A DNA stretch of 35,341 bases. Source: an uncultured Granulosicoccaceae bacterium. Lineage in GTDB: Bacteria > Pseudomonadota > Gammaproteobacteria > Granulosicoccales > Granulosicoccaceae. The notes under the pieces are model-generated. The model saw only the letters and a list, made by a program, of their open reading frames with translations, made no database searches and was not told where the DNA came from. A program made the position numbers and the translations under genes. The stretch is from positions 1-35,341 of the forward strand of contig CALHCI010000113.1 of assembly GCA_937931165.1 (NCBI GenBank), in the 5' to 3' direction. Positions 25,409 through 33,947 of this stretch are shown here, piece by piece. Positions within the stretch are counted from its first letter, which is position 1. Every line of letters begins with the position of its first letter.

Positions 25409-27097
25409 ATGCATACACGTCGTGATTTTCTGCAGTTTGCTGCAGTTGCTGCCTGCCTGAATGGTGTTGCCGGGTTTTCTCCGCGGGCCAGTGCGCAGCA
25501 GCAGCTGACACAAGATGATTTGCTTGCCTTTAATGCGAAGGGCAAGCTCACTTTGCTTCATCTGACTGATCTCCATGCGCAGCTAAAGCCGCTGTACTTC
25601 AGACCCCCTTCTGAAAATATCGGTGTGGGTGACTACGCTGGTATTCCGCCGCACCTGGTCGGAGAAGATTTCCTTAAACACTTCGGGCTTGAACGTGGCA
25701 GTGCGCTGGCTTATGCGCATACCATGGTCGACTATGTTGATATGGCCCGGGCGTACGGCAGGCTTGGCGGCCTCGATAGAACAGCAACGCTGGTTAACGC
25801 CATTCGCGCCGAACGCGGTGACAGCAACGTCCTGTTACTGGATGGTGGTGATACCTGGCAGGGCTCGTACACGGCGTTAAAAACCAATGCACAAGACATG
25901 GTCGATTGCATGGCTTTGTTAAAGCCTGCAGCAATGGTCGGGCACTGGGAGTTTACGCTTGGCACTGACCGTGTTGAAGAAATCATAGACAGTCTGGATT
26001 ACCCCTTCCTTGCCAGTAACATTGTAGACAACGACTGGGAAGAACCGGTATTCGAAAGCACCTCTATTGTGCAGGCTGGCGATACCACTGTAGCCATCAT
26101 TGGTCAGGCCATGCCTTACACGCCAATCGCCAACCCGCGCTGGATGTTTCCGCAGTGGTCATTCGGTCTCAGGCTTGAGGCGCTGCAGGCTAACGTAGAT
26201 GCTGCCAGAGAGCAGGGTGCTGAAGTGGTTGTGCTGCTGTCGCATAACGGATTTGATGTTGATCGCAAGCTGGCTAGTGAGGTGTCAGGCATCGATGTCA
26301 TTCTTACCGGCCACACTCACGATGCGATACCGCAGGCAATTAACGTCGGTAACACACTGATTCTGGCCAGCGGCTCACATGGTAAGTATCTTGGCCGTGT
26401 GGATCTTGAAGTGAAAAACGGCAAGGTCACCGACCACAGTTCTAATCTGATTCCGGTGTTTTCGGATGTGATTGAACCTGACAAACAAATGGCCGATAAA
26501 ATTAACGAGGTGAGAGCGCCGTATCAGCCAGAGCTTGATCGTGTCATCGGCAAGACCGACTCACTGCTTTACCGGCGCGGTAACTTTAACGGCACCTGGG
26601 ATGATCTGATCTGCCAGGGCATGATGGAAGAGCGTGATGCCGAGCTTTCGTTCAGCCCCGGTTTTCGTTGGGGAACCACCTTGTTGCCGGGAGATAACAT
26701 CACCATCGACGATCTCTACACGCAAACCGCAATGAGCTACCCTCAAGTGTATCGACTGGAATTTACCGGTGAACGTATTAAGGAAATTCTCGAAGACGTT
26801 TGCGACAACCTGTTTAACCCTGACCCGTTTTTTCAGCAGGGTGGTGACATGGTTCGGGTTGGCGGCATGGGTTATAGCTGTGCACCTGAAGCCGCTATGG
26901 GTTCGCGAATAAACAACATGACGCTACTTGCCACGGGTGAACCAATAGACCCGAATAAAAGCTATGTCGTAGCGGGGTGGGCATCGGTTAATGAAGATGT
27001 TGAAGGTCCGGCGATATACGACTTAATGGAAAACTACATTGGCAAACAGGACATCATAAAAGTCGAACCCAATCAATCGGTCAAGTTCACCGGCTAG
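25409..27097 (+). CDS. soxB: Thiosulfohydrolase SoxB
   Basis: A dimanganese enzyme of the 5'-nucleotidase type that hydrolyses sulfate from the SoxY cysteine-S-thiosulfonate. It has 562 residues with a Tat signal (HTRRDFLQFAAVAACL). Metal and catalytic segments are LTDLHAQ, DGGDTWQGS, VGHWEF (the SoxB version of the nucleotidase NHEF), SHNGFDVDRKLA and TGHTHDA. The C-terminal nucleotidase domain has NLFNPDPFFQQGGDMVRVGG. The length matches the family. It is fifth in the operon, with a 46-bp gap before soxC. Confidence 0.96.
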   Translation: MHTRRDFLQFAAVAACLNGVAGFSPRASAQQQLTQDDLLAFNAKGKLTLLHLTDLHAQLKPLYFRPPSENIGVGDYAGIPPHLVGEDFLKHFGLERGSALAYAHTMVDYVDMARAYGRLGGLDRTATLVNAIRAERGDSNVLLLDGGDTWQGSYTALKTNAQDMVDCMALLKPAAMVGHWEFTLGTDRVEEIIDSLDYPFLASNIVDNDWEEPVFESTSIVQAGDTTVAIIGQAMPYTPIANPRWMFPQWSFGLRLEALQANVDAAREQGAEVVVLLSHNGFDVDRKLASEVSGIDVILTGHTHDAIPQAINVGNTLILASGSHGKYLGRVDLEVKNGKVTDHSSNLIPVFSDVIEPDKQMADKINEVRAPYQPELDRVIGKTDSLLYRRGNFNGTWDDLICQGMMEERDAELSFSPGFRWGTTLLPGDNITIDDLYTQTAMSYPQVYRLEFTGERIKEILEDVCDNLFNPDPFFQQGGDMVRVGGMGYSCAPEAAMGSRINNMTLLATGEPIDPNKSYVVAGWASVNEDVEGPAIYDLMENYIGKQDIIKVEPNQSVKFTG

Positions 27098-27125
27098 AAC
27101 AGGTTTTTTTGCCTTAATACATTTA

Positions 27126-27140
27126 ATATATTGAATATAT
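27126..27140. promoter_or_regulatory. AT palindrome directly before soxC
   Basis: ATATATT-G-AATATAT is a perfect 7-1-7 palindrome ending three bases before the soxC ATG, at the place where a ribosome site would be expected. It could be a regulator site (SoxR is a candidate) or part of an internal promoter. No Shine-Dalgarno motif is visible. Confidence 0.4.
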
Positions 27141-27143
27141 AAT

Positions 27144-28421
27144 ATGATGAAAAAGGATAACTTTCAGCCAGCTCGCAGGCGCTGGTTAAAACGTTCGTTA
27201 ACGGTTGGTGGTGCAGCCGCCGGTGTTGCGACTGGTGCAACGGCACTGGCTTCAGGTTCTGAATCTCTGATTACCGAGGTGCAGGACTGGAACCGTTATC
27301 TTGGTGACGGTGTTGATGCCAACCCGTATGGGATGCCATCAAAATTTGAAGGTGAGGCTATTCGACGTGATGTTGCGTGGCTGACTGCTGATGCAAAGTC
27401 GTCAGTGAACTTTACACCATTACATAAGCTCGAAGGCATCATTACGCCTAACGGATTGTGTTTTGAGAGGCACCATGGTGGCATAGCGCAGATAGCACCG
27501 GAAGATCACCGCTTTATGATTAACGGGTTGGTCGATACGCCACTGGTATTTACCATGGAAGACTTAAAGCGCTTCCCCAGACATAACCGGACGTACTTTC
27601 TTGAGTGTGCTGCCAACTCGGGTATGGAGTGGCGCGGTGCGCAGTTAAACGGTTGCCAGTTTACTCATGGCATGGTGCACAACGTCATGTATACCGGTGT
27701 GATGTTAAAAGATATTCTTGCAGAAGCCGGTGTCAAAGCCAGTGGTAAGTGGTTGTTGCCTGAGGGTGCTGATCCATCGCACATGACGCGCTCTATTCCC
27801 ATTGAAAAAGCCATGGATGACTGCATGGTGGTGTTTGCCATGAATGGTGAAGCGCTACGTCCGGAGCAGGGTTACCCGTTACGCCTTGTTGTGCCCGGTT
27901 GGGAAGGCAACATGTGGGTTAAGTGGCTGCGCCGCATAGAAATAGGTGATCAGCCATGGCACCACCGTGAAGAAACATCAAAGTACACGGACTTGCTTGC
28001 AGATGGCAGAGCGCGGCGCTTTACGTGGACTATGGATATTAAGTCGGTTATTACCAACCCGAGTCCACAGGCGCCAATTAATCATGGTCGTGGACGCACG
28101 GTGTTAAGTGGCCTTGCCTGGTCTGGTCACGGAACCGTAAGCCGGGTTGATGTTTCTATTGATGGCGGGCGCAACTGGCATACGGCCAGAATAGATGGGC
28201 CGAGCTTATCGAAATCAGTACACCGTTTCTATTATGAATTTGACTGGGATGGTCGCGAGCTCTTTTTACAGAGCCGTGCCATTGATGAGAAAAGGCACAT
28301 ACAGCCGACCAAGCAGGCGCTGCGTGAAGCCCGTGGTGAAAATTCTATCTATCACAATAATGCGATACAGACGTGGTATATCGCAAAAGACGGCACTGCA
28401 GAAAACGTGGAGATCTCCTGA
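27144..28421 (+). CDS. soxC: Sulfur/sulfane dehydrogenase subunit SoxC (molybdoprotein)
   Basis: The molybdenum subunit of Sox(CD)2, which oxidises the SoxY-bound sulfane sulfur so that no sulfur globules build up. It has 425 residues with a Tat signal (ARRRWLKRSLTVGG). The molybdenum ligand C155 lies in FLECAANSGMEW. The sulfite-oxidase-type dimerisation domain follows (GLAWSGHGTVSRVDVSIDGG). The start is ATG 27144 or 27147; both lack a ribosome site and lie in AT-rich DNA. soxD begins one base after the stop, so the two are tightly coupled. Confidence 0.95.
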   Translation: MMKKDNFQPARRRWLKRSLTVGGAAAGVATGATALASGSESLITEVQDWNRYLGDGVDANPYGMPSKFEGEAIRRDVAWLTADAKSSVNFTPLHKLEGIITPNGLCFERHHGGIAQIAPEDHRFMINGLVDTPLVFTMEDLKRFPRHNRTYFLECAANSGMEWRGAQLNGCQFTHGMVHNVMYTGVMLKDILAEAGVKASGKWLLPEGADPSHMTRSIPIEKAMDDCMVVFAMNGEALRPEQGYPLRLVVPGWEGNMWVKWLRRIEIGDQPWHHREETSKYTDLLADGRARRFTWTMDIKSVITNPSPQAPINHGRGRTVLSGLAWSGHGTVSRVDVSIDGGRNWHTARIDGPSLSKSVHRFYYEFDWDGRELFLQSRAIDEKRHIQPTKQALREARGENSIYHNNAIQTWYIAKDGTAENVEIS

Positions 28422-28422
28422 T

Positions 28423-29472
28423 ATGGGTAAGCGTTTCACGACACTGGCAGGAGCGGTGGCGTTAAGTTTAACGCTGCTAAACGGCGCTGCGAACGCGGCT
28501 GACCCCGAGCATGGCAAGCTGGTATTTGGTCAGTGTGCGGGTTGTCATATGGTAGGAGATGGTGCGCAACATCGTTTTGGTCCATCACTGAACGCAATGC
28601 TTGATCAGCCAGCCGGCAGTGCTACCGGTTATGACTATTCTGCTGCACTGCAAAAGGCGGCAGATGAAGGTCTGGTGTGGGATGTCGAGACGCTTGATGA
28701 GTTTTTACAAGCGCCAATGCAGTCAATGCCTGGCACCAGGATGGCGTATCCGGGGCTTAATAGTGAAACAGACCGCATCGATGTGATTGCCTACCTTTCA
28801 ACGTTCACCAGTCAGGCAGCAACGTCGGCAGAATCAGAGCAGGCTAAAAGTACGGAAGTTGAAGAGCGACCACTTGCGGCGGACGCTGAATTGCCGTCGC
28901 ACGGCGTGTTGCATATTGGGCGTGAGGCAACACCTGACGAAATAACGGCATGGGATATTGATGTGCGGCCGGATGGCACTGGTCTGCCCGCAGGAAGCGG
29001 CAGCGCCATTGATGGTACTGATCTCTACGATTCGCAGTGTGCTGCATGCCATGGAGTATTTGGTGAAGGCGAGGGACGCTGGCCGATTCTTGCCGGTGGC
29101 TTAGATACACTCACCGAAGAACGACCGGAAAAAACGATTGGATCGTACTGGCCGTATCTGTCGACGGTCTATGATTATGTGCGTCGTGCCATGCCGTTTG
29201 GCAATGCACGTTCACTCTCTGATGATGATGTTTATGCGATCACGGCTTATCTGCTTTACCTCAATGATCTGGTAGATGAAGACTTTGTATTGAGTTCTGA
29301 AAATTTCAGCGAGATCAGACTGCCAAATGAAAATAACTTTATAGAAGATGACAGAGCCTTGGAGCCTGCCTTTGTTGCGATAGCCGAACCGTGTATGTCA
29401 GACTGTATTGAAGGTGAAGCGAAAATTACTCAACGAGCCAGAATACTCGACGTCACACCTGATGCGGAATAG
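28423..29472 (+). CDS. soxD: Diheme cytochrome c SoxD
   Basis: The electron-accepting subunit of SoxCD, 349 residues with signal peptide (ending GAANAA). The first heme site is CAGCH (38-42), with a distal methionine region PGTRMAY. The second, CAACH, begins near residue 206 with VRRAMPFGNARSLSDDD after it. The C-terminal tail has two cysteines (EPCMSDCIEGE). The ATG at 28423 is chosen because the longer open frame from 28195 lies inside soxC. The SoxD form is complete, so the full eight-electron oxidation of thiosulfate is predicted. Confidence 0.95.
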   Translation: MGKRFTTLAGAVALSLTLLNGAANAADPEHGKLVFGQCAGCHMVGDGAQHRFGPSLNAMLDQPAGSATGYDYSAALQKAADEGLVWDVETLDEFLQAPMQSMPGTRMAYPGLNSETDRIDVIAYLSTFTSQAATSAESEQAKSTEVEERPLAADAELPSHGVLHIGREATPDEITAWDIDVRPDGTGLPAGSGSAIDGTDLYDSQCAACHGVFGEGEGRWPILAGGLDTLTEERPEKTIGSYWPYLSTVYDYVRRAMPFGNARSLSDDDVYAITAYLLYLNDLVDEDFVLSSENFSEIRLPNENNFIEDDRALEPAFVAIAEPCMSDCIEGEAKITQRARILDVTPDAE

Positions 29473-29498
29473 TACTTAACAAAACATTGGAGGATGCC

Positions 29499-30437
29499 AT
29501 GCGATACTGCCAGCAAAGACGCAATGTACTTAAAGCAATAGGTTGCTCTGTCAGTATGCCGTTACTTGCAGGTGCGGTGCCTCGAATTGCGTTTGCAGGA
29601 AACCGTGAAATCTTGTTGGGTAATGCAAGCGTGCAGGTGCTGTCTGATGGTCATCTGAGTTTACCTGCCAGTAGACTGTTTGACACAGAAGAGCGCAAAG
29701 CTGAAGGCACCAGGCTTTTTGAGAAAGCGGGAATGTCAACCGATGATTTCTCCCCGCCGCTTAACATCACGCTATTAAAATCGGAAGATAAACTGGTGTT
29801 GTTTGATGTCGGGTCCGGTTCACAGTTTGTAGAGTCGGCGGGGTTGTTACCCACGGCACTCGAGTCGATGGAAGTAGATCCTGCAGATATCACTGATGTG
29901 GTTTTCACCCATGCTCACCCCGATCATTGCTGGGGCTTGCTGGATGATTTTGATGAGCTGTTGTGTCCCGAGGCAACCTATCATATGCATGGAGGGGAAT
30001 TTGACCACTGGATGTCTGAAGATACGCTCAACAATAGTGATGAGGCATCGCTTGGTATGGTAGCCGGCGCGCGTAATCGCTTGCCATTGATTGAAGATCG
30101 TCTTAATCGATTTAACTGGGGAGATGAACTATTGCCTGGTGTAGAAGCGGTCGATAGCCGTGGCCATACGCCAGGGCACACATCGTTTGCGATACACAAC
30201 AACAATGAATCCATCATGGTGCTGGGTGATGCACTGATTCACCCGGTATTGTCGTTCCAGCGGCCGGACTGGCCATGGCTGACTGATCAGAATATCGATG
30301 ATGCCGTCGCCACGCGTAAACGTCTGCTTGATCGGCTGTTTGCAGAAAAAATGCAAATCATCGGATTTCATTTGCCGGAGTCTGGTGTGGGGCATGTGGA
30401 GCAGCACGAAGGTGAGTATCATTTTGTGGGTGTGTAG
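29499..30437 (+). CDS. soxH: MBL-fold metallohydrolase, SoxH-like
   Basis: A periplasmic metallo-beta-lactamase-fold protein of 312 residues with a Tat-like signal (QRRNVLKAIGCSVSMPLLAG). The full zinc motif THAHPDH is present, with further ligands in HMHGGEFDHW, RGHTPGH, VLGDA and GFHLP, so the site looks intact. SoxH proteins accompany sox operons in Paracoccus-type organisms, where their exact reaction is unsettled. GGAGG lies five bases before the ATG at 29499; a TTG four codons earlier overlaps that ribosome site. It follows soxD by 26 bp and is probably the last gene of the main operon. Confidence 0.87.
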   Translation: MRYCQQRRNVLKAIGCSVSMPLLAGAVPRIAFAGNREILLGNASVQVLSDGHLSLPASRLFDTEERKAEGTRLFEKAGMSTDDFSPPLNITLLKSEDKLVLFDVGSGSQFVESAGLLPTALESMEVDPADITDVVFTHAHPDHCWGLLDDFDELLCPEATYHMHGGEFDHWMSEDTLNNSDEASLGMVAGARNRLPLIEDRLNRFNWGDELLPGVEAVDSRGHTPGHTSFAIHNNNESIMVLGDALIHPVLSFQRPDWPWLTDQNIDDAVATRKRLLDRLFAEKMQIIGFHLPESGVGHVEQHEGEYHFVGV

Positions 30438-30450
30438 TGCACGTTTACCA

Positions 30451-30522
30451 CACCCTCCCACTTGTACGCGCTTATAGAAGGGTTGGCGACTAAGCACCGG
30501 GGAGGGTGCCCGGTCAAGGCTC
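30451..30522 (+). repeat. Intergenic palindromic repeat, copy B
   Basis: CACCCTCCCACTTGT opens the element, with AGGGTTGGCGACTAAGC (from 30479), GGGAGGGTGCCCGG (from 30500) and AAGGCTC following. The same blocks occur in copy A at 22899. CACCCTCCC (30451-30459) pairs perfectly with GGGAGGGTG (30500-30508), so the RNA would form a strong stem-loop between soxH and the rhodanese-MBL gene. Confidence 0.75.
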
Positions 30523-30551
30523 GTATTAATTCTCACGTTAACCACTGGCAA

Positions 30552-31901
30552 ATGAAAAAAACGAAAAATCTCCATCTATTGCAGTTGATTGCAACACCAG
30601 TCATCGCAACAATATTGCTTTGCACAACGGTAAGTGCTGAAGAACCCCCCGTCAGCACCGGCGAAGATTTTATCAAGCGCATTGAAGCTGATGTCACTCA
30701 CCTGAACACAGACGAACTTGTCGATCTTGCAGCAGCACACCCCGACCTCGAGCTGGTCGATGTGCGTACCGAACATGAGATTGCATTAACCGGTGGCATG
30801 ATCCGTTTGGGTCGGCGCACACACTACATTAATCGTGGCTGGCTCGAATTCCAGATAGGTGATCGCATACCCGATCTTAATACGCACATAGTATTGTACT
30901 GCGGCACTAATCGACGCAGTCCGCTGGCTGCAGCCACGTTAAAGCAAATGGGTTATACCAATATTTATAACTACGCCGACGGATTTCCTGTGTGGCGTGA
31001 AAAAGGTTATTCCGTACAGTCGAGTGATGAGTATGTCGGTTCGATGTTGTATCGCAAGCCTATAGAGGTGCAGAGTGGCGTGTGGTCTGCAATTGGTGCG
31101 ACGGCACCGCCAACCTATGAAAATTCCGGCCACAACAATAATCTTTCATTTGTGATTGGTACTGATGCTGTGATGGTGGTGAATGCATCAGATAACTATT
31201 TGCTGGCGGAGTCGCTCCATAAAGAAATTAAAAAAATCACGGATTTGCCGGTCAAATTTGTGGTGCTTGAGAATGGCCAGGGGCATGCGATGCTGGGTAT
31301 GAATTACTGGCAGCAGCAAGGTGCAGAAGTCATTGCACATACAGACACCGCTGATGTTATCGAAGCGCACGGGGAAACCATTCTTTCACGGATGCAGTTT
31401 CGCAATCGGGATAAATCAATGGGCACTGAGTTATCCAGTCCGGACATCACTTTCGATGTTATGCATGAGTTGGACCTTGGTGGCATGAAAGTCGAAGTTC
31501 ACTACCTTGGTCCGTCGCACAGTCCCGGAGACACGCAGGTCTGGTTGCCGGACAGAAAGCTGATTATCGCTGGTGACATGGCGTTTCACGAACGATTGCT
31601 GCCGGTGTTTGATGACAGTGATACTGCCGGCTGGATTGAAACATGGGAAGCGTTCGAAGCCCTTAAGCCTGAAGTGGTGGTGCCGGGTCATGGGCATCCA
31701 ACAACCATTGATGTCGTTGAAAAATGGACGATTGGGTACCTGACATTTATGCGTGGTGAAATCGCAGAGATTCTGGATGACGGCGGGTCATTGATCGATG
31801 CGTATAAAATTGACCAGTCTGCGTTCTCTCACCTGGATACGTTTGACGAGCTGGCCGGCTTAAACGCTGACAGAATATACCGGGCAATGGAGTTCGAATA
31901 G
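30552..31901 (+). CDS. Periplasmic rhodanese-MBL fold fusion with degenerate zinc motif
   Basis: A 449-residue two-domain protein with a signal peptide (residues 1-29, ending TVSA). Residues about 45-155 form a rhodanese domain whose catalytic C117 lies in YCGTNRRS, so sulfane-sulfur transfer is expected. Residues about 170-440 have a metallo-beta-lactamase fold. Later ligand positions are kept (H323 in PSHSPGD, D342 in IAGD, H380 in PGHGHP). The usual HxHxDH motif, however, is replaced by N241-G-Q-G-H-A246, losing three of four metal residues. ATG 30552 is the start that exposes the signal peptide; the longer frame from 30462 runs back into a repeat. It lies 114 bp after soxH and 57 bp from the convergent soxT. 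A role in periplasmic persulfide handling is inferred. Confidence 0.86.
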   Translation: MKKTKNLHLLQLIATPVIATILLCTTVSAEEPPVSTGEDFIKRIEADVTHLNTDELVDLAAAHPDLELVDVRTEHEIALTGGMIRLGRRTHYINRGWLEFQIGDRIPDLNTHIVLYCGTNRRSPLAAATLKQMGYTNIYNYADGFPVWREKGYSVQSSDEYVGSMLYRKPIEVQSGVWSAIGATAPPTYENSGHNNNLSFVIGTDAVMVVNASDNYLLAESLHKEIKKITDLPVKFVVLENGQGHAMLGMNYWQQQGAEVIAHTDTADVIEAHGETILSRMQFRNRDKSMGTELSSPDITFDVMHELDLGGMKVEVHYLGPSHSPGDTQVWLPDRKLIIAGDMAFHERLLPVFDDSDTAGWIETWEAFEALKPEVVVPGHGHPTTIDVVEKWTIGYLTFMRGEIAEILDDGGSLIDAYKIDQSAFSHLDTFDELAGLNADRIYRAMEFE

Positions 31902-31958
31902 ACTTTAAGCTCAAGGCACAGGGTACTGACACTTTCAGTTCATGGCAGGGTATTTACG

Positions 31959-33038
31959 CTAGGGTTTCCAGAAGGAGCGCCCTTCAACTAAGACCTTTAA
32001 GCCTGCTTTTGCACCTAAACAAATACATAGAAATACAATCGGGGCAGAGACCGCCATGGTTGAAAATGCCGATACCCCCTGGCCAATAGTACACCCCAGA
32101 GCCAGGACACCGCCAAACCCCATCAGCACCGCGCCTGTCAGATGCCTGCCCAGTTCTCTGGCGTCATCACACGCTTCCCAGCGGATCTCTTTATTCCACA
32201 AGGCAACCGCTGATGCACCAAAGATCACCCCCAACACCATGCCCATGCCGTAGTCGGGTATGGCGCCGGTTGATGCGGTAAATCCGAATACCAGCTCCCC
32301 CGGTGGCAGTACAAAAGAGGCGGATTCAATCTGTACCTGCCTGTACATCACCGCTTTAAATACACAGGTAATTACCCAGCCTGCTGTTACGCACAGTCCG
32401 ATAATTGCGCCGGTTATAATGCTGCGGTGATTAGCACGGAATGCTGCGGTGTTGAATATCCAGAACGCAAGAACCGCTGAGATAATAAGCGCTATGGGCA
32501 ATTGCAGGCTGAGCCCTGTCAAGGCGCTTATCAGTGAAGGTATCGACTGGCTGGTAGAATGTAGTTCAAGCGTTAGCGGTTCAAACAAGGTGACTCTCAA
32601 GCCTGCCAGTAAACCGTGCTGTGTCGAAAAGGCGGTAAGGCCCATGACAACCACAACGACCAGAGAGTCAAGACTACCACTGCCTAACCTGACCAGTGCA
32701 CCAAAGCCGCAGGTACCGACCAGCGCCATACCAATACCAAACAAAAGACCACCCGCGACAAGACCGGCAATCGAAAGTCTGCTTCCAAGGTAGAAGCTTT
32801 CATCGATGTTAATCCACTGTAGTGAAATCAGTAGCTGCGTTGACAGAAGTGCGACGACTGCGGCAAACACCCAGGTTTTTATGCCGTGGGAATCGTTAGC
32901 GTAGAAGTAACGTTCCAGTGAACCAAGCGTACAAAAGTGATTCCATCTGGACGCAGCACCCGCAACTGCACCAATAATAAAACCTGCTGCAGGTAGCAAC
33001 CAGGGTGCGTCTGACAGCCAGCTGGTGGCCTGTGTCAT
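31959..33038 (-). CDS. soxT: YeeE/YedE-family sulfur-compound transporter (SoxT-like)
   Basis: A 359-residue inner-membrane protein of the YeeE/YedE (TsuA) family with about nine to ten membrane segments. The conserved cysteine segments of thiosulfate/sulfur-transporting members are seen: NHFCTLGSL near residue 35, GTCGFGALVRLGSGS near 107 and ALGCTIGQGVSAFS near 320. Family members move thiosulfate or reduced sulfur inward; sox-linked ones are called SoxT and in some bacteria influence SoxR signalling. It lies two bases downstream of soxR and in the same unit as soxS. The substrate here is inferred. Confidence 0.9.
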   Translation of the reverse strand: MTQATSWLSDAPWLLPAAGFIIGAVAGAASRWNHFCTLGSLERYFYANDSHGIKTWVFAAVVALLSTQLLISLQWINIDESFYLGSRLSIAGLVAGGLLFGIGMALVGTCGFGALVRLGSGSLDSLVVVVVMGLTAFSTQHGLLAGLRVTLFEPLTLELHSTSQSIPSLISALTGLSLQLPIALIISAVLAFWIFNTAAFRANHRSIITGAIIGLCVTAGWVITCVFKAVMYRQVQIESASFVLPPGELVFGFTASTGAIPDYGMGMVLGVIFGASAVALWNKEIRWEACDDARELGRHLTGAVLMGFGGVLALGCTIGQGVSAFSTMAVSAPIVFLCICLGAKAGLKVLVEGRSFWKP

Positions 33039-33040
33039 GC

Positions 33041-33385
33041 TCAGCGTTTACGTACCGGTTTGCAAAACATATCGTACAGGTTGCCGATGATGGTACTGAC
33101 GTCCTTATCAGCGATGCGGTAGTAAATTAACCTGCCTTCGCGACGGGTGAGCACGAGCTTGTCCAGTCGCAGACGTGCGAGTTGTTGTGACACCGCCGCC
33201 TGTGGCAGTTTGACGATATCTTCAATTTCAGATACCGACATTTCCTCACGTTCGGTAAGTAAGCAAAGGATGAGCAGCCTTGTTTCATGCGACAACGATC
33301 GCAACAGCTTGCTGGCTTTGGCTGCCTGTGACAGCAGTGCTTGTACTTCCTGTTCAGAAGCGTCAGGGCTGAGTTTTGGCAGCAT
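33041..33385 (-). CDS. soxR: ArsR-family persulfide-sensing regulator SoxR
   Basis: An ArsR/SmtB winged-helix repressor, 114 residues from the ATG whose first base is 33385. The DNA-reading part is MSVSEIEDIVKLPQAAVSQQ with the wing LTRREGRLIYYRI. C41 (LILCLLTE) and C108 (YDMFCKPV) fall at the spacing of the two cysteines that form a polysulfide bridge in SqrR/BigR/SoxR sensors. This supports control by sulfane sulfur rather than by metal. A longer start at 33442 would overlap soxS by 47 bp and add 19 atypical residues. It sits between soxS and soxT and should repress the sox genes until persulfide appears (family knowledge). Confidence 0.9.
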   Translation of the reverse strand: MLPKLSPDASEQEVQALLSQAAKASKLLRSLSHETRLLILCLLTEREEMSVSEIEDIVKLPQAAVSQQLARLRLDKLVLTRREGRLIYYRIADKDVSTIIGNLYDMFCKPVRKR

Positions 33386-33395
33386 TATAATTGCA

Positions 33396-33755
33396 CTATA
33401 GTTTCTGGAGCATCTCGCCGAGCAAAAACCAGAAATATTCATCGCCCGGGTAGCCGATCAGCCGATCTATTTCGCGATTATTTTCTACCAGAATAAAAGT
33501 CGGGGTGACGCTGGCGGGCTTTACCCCGCTGTACTCCTCAGGCATCGGTTGTGAGATGTCCAGCACACGCAATGGTGCGAGCTTGCCCTCTTCAGTTTTA
33601 GGGTAAGCGATACCGATTTCTGCATGAAAACGCTTACAGTACGGGCAATCGTCTGACTCAACGACGATTAATTCCGCCGCAGCCACAGATCCGAAAGTCA
33701 TCAGTGTAAGCAGAATTACCCGCAGGCCTGCACGCAAAGATTCAAAAATATGCAT
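33396..33755 (-). CDS. soxS: Periplasmic thioredoxin-like protein SoxS
   Basis: A 119-residue exported thioredoxin-fold protein (signal about residues 1-27, ending SVAAA). The redox motif is CPYC in ESDDCPYCKRF, followed by the cis-proline segment SVTPTFIL. SoxS keeps the SoxY cysteine reduced and active in Paracoccus-type systems. No CcdA/SoxV-type electron supplier is encoded in the window, so a partner elsewhere is needed. The start codon lies inside the palindrome ATATGCATAT (33748-33757) and has no visible ribosome site, so leaderless or repressed initiation is possible. It is first in a soxS-soxR-soxT unit divergent from the second soxY. Confidence 0.86.
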   Translation of the reverse strand: MHIFESLRAGLRVILLTLMTFGSVAAAELIVVESDDCPYCKRFHAEIGIAYPKTEEGKLAPLRVLDISQPMPEEYSGVKPASVTPTFILVENNREIDRLIGYPGDEYFWFLLGEMLQKL

Positions 33756-33757
33756 AT
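33748..33757. promoter_or_regulatory. Palindrome overlapping the soxS start codon
   Basis: ATATGCATAT is a perfect palindrome that contains the soxS ATG (minus strand, 33753-33755). With the AT-rich palindrome before soxC and the AT-rich stretch before soxX, it is a candidate SoxR-related site. Short palindromes arise by chance in AT-rich DNA, so support is weak. Confidence 0.3.
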
Positions 33758-33882
33758 ATCAATGGTACACTAGCAGTGCAGGTGGCTCAATCCCGGAATG
33801 CGTGATGTGAGAGATGCATTTTATAAGCGCAATCTGCAGCGCGGGGATAACACTGGATCTGTCGGTGCTTAAACTGACATGC

Positions 33883-33911
33883 TTGATCATTCATCTAATT
33901 GTCGGTATAAA
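33883..33911 (+). promoter_or_regulatory. Candidate promoter of the second soxY
   Basis: TTGATC (33883-33888) and TATAAA (33906-33911) are exactly 17 bp apart. The predicted start of transcription lies about 30 bp before the ATG at 33948, with GGAGG (33938-33942) in between. It indicates that the second soxY has its own transcription unit. Confidence 0.5.
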
Positions 33912-33947
33912 AATGTGGCAGCAGTTGAACATCAACCGGAGGGTGGT

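Noticed and set aside
28195..28422. 76-residue N-terminal extension of SoxD
   Set aside because: It lies within soxC in another frame; the signal peptide begins at 28423.
30462..30551. 30-residue extension of the rhodanese-MBL protein
   Set aside because: It starts in the intergenic repeat and would bury the signal peptide.
33386..33442. Longer SoxR start overlapping soxS
   Set aside because: The extra residues are not family-like, and the shorter form places both sensor cysteines at the expected positions 41 and 108.
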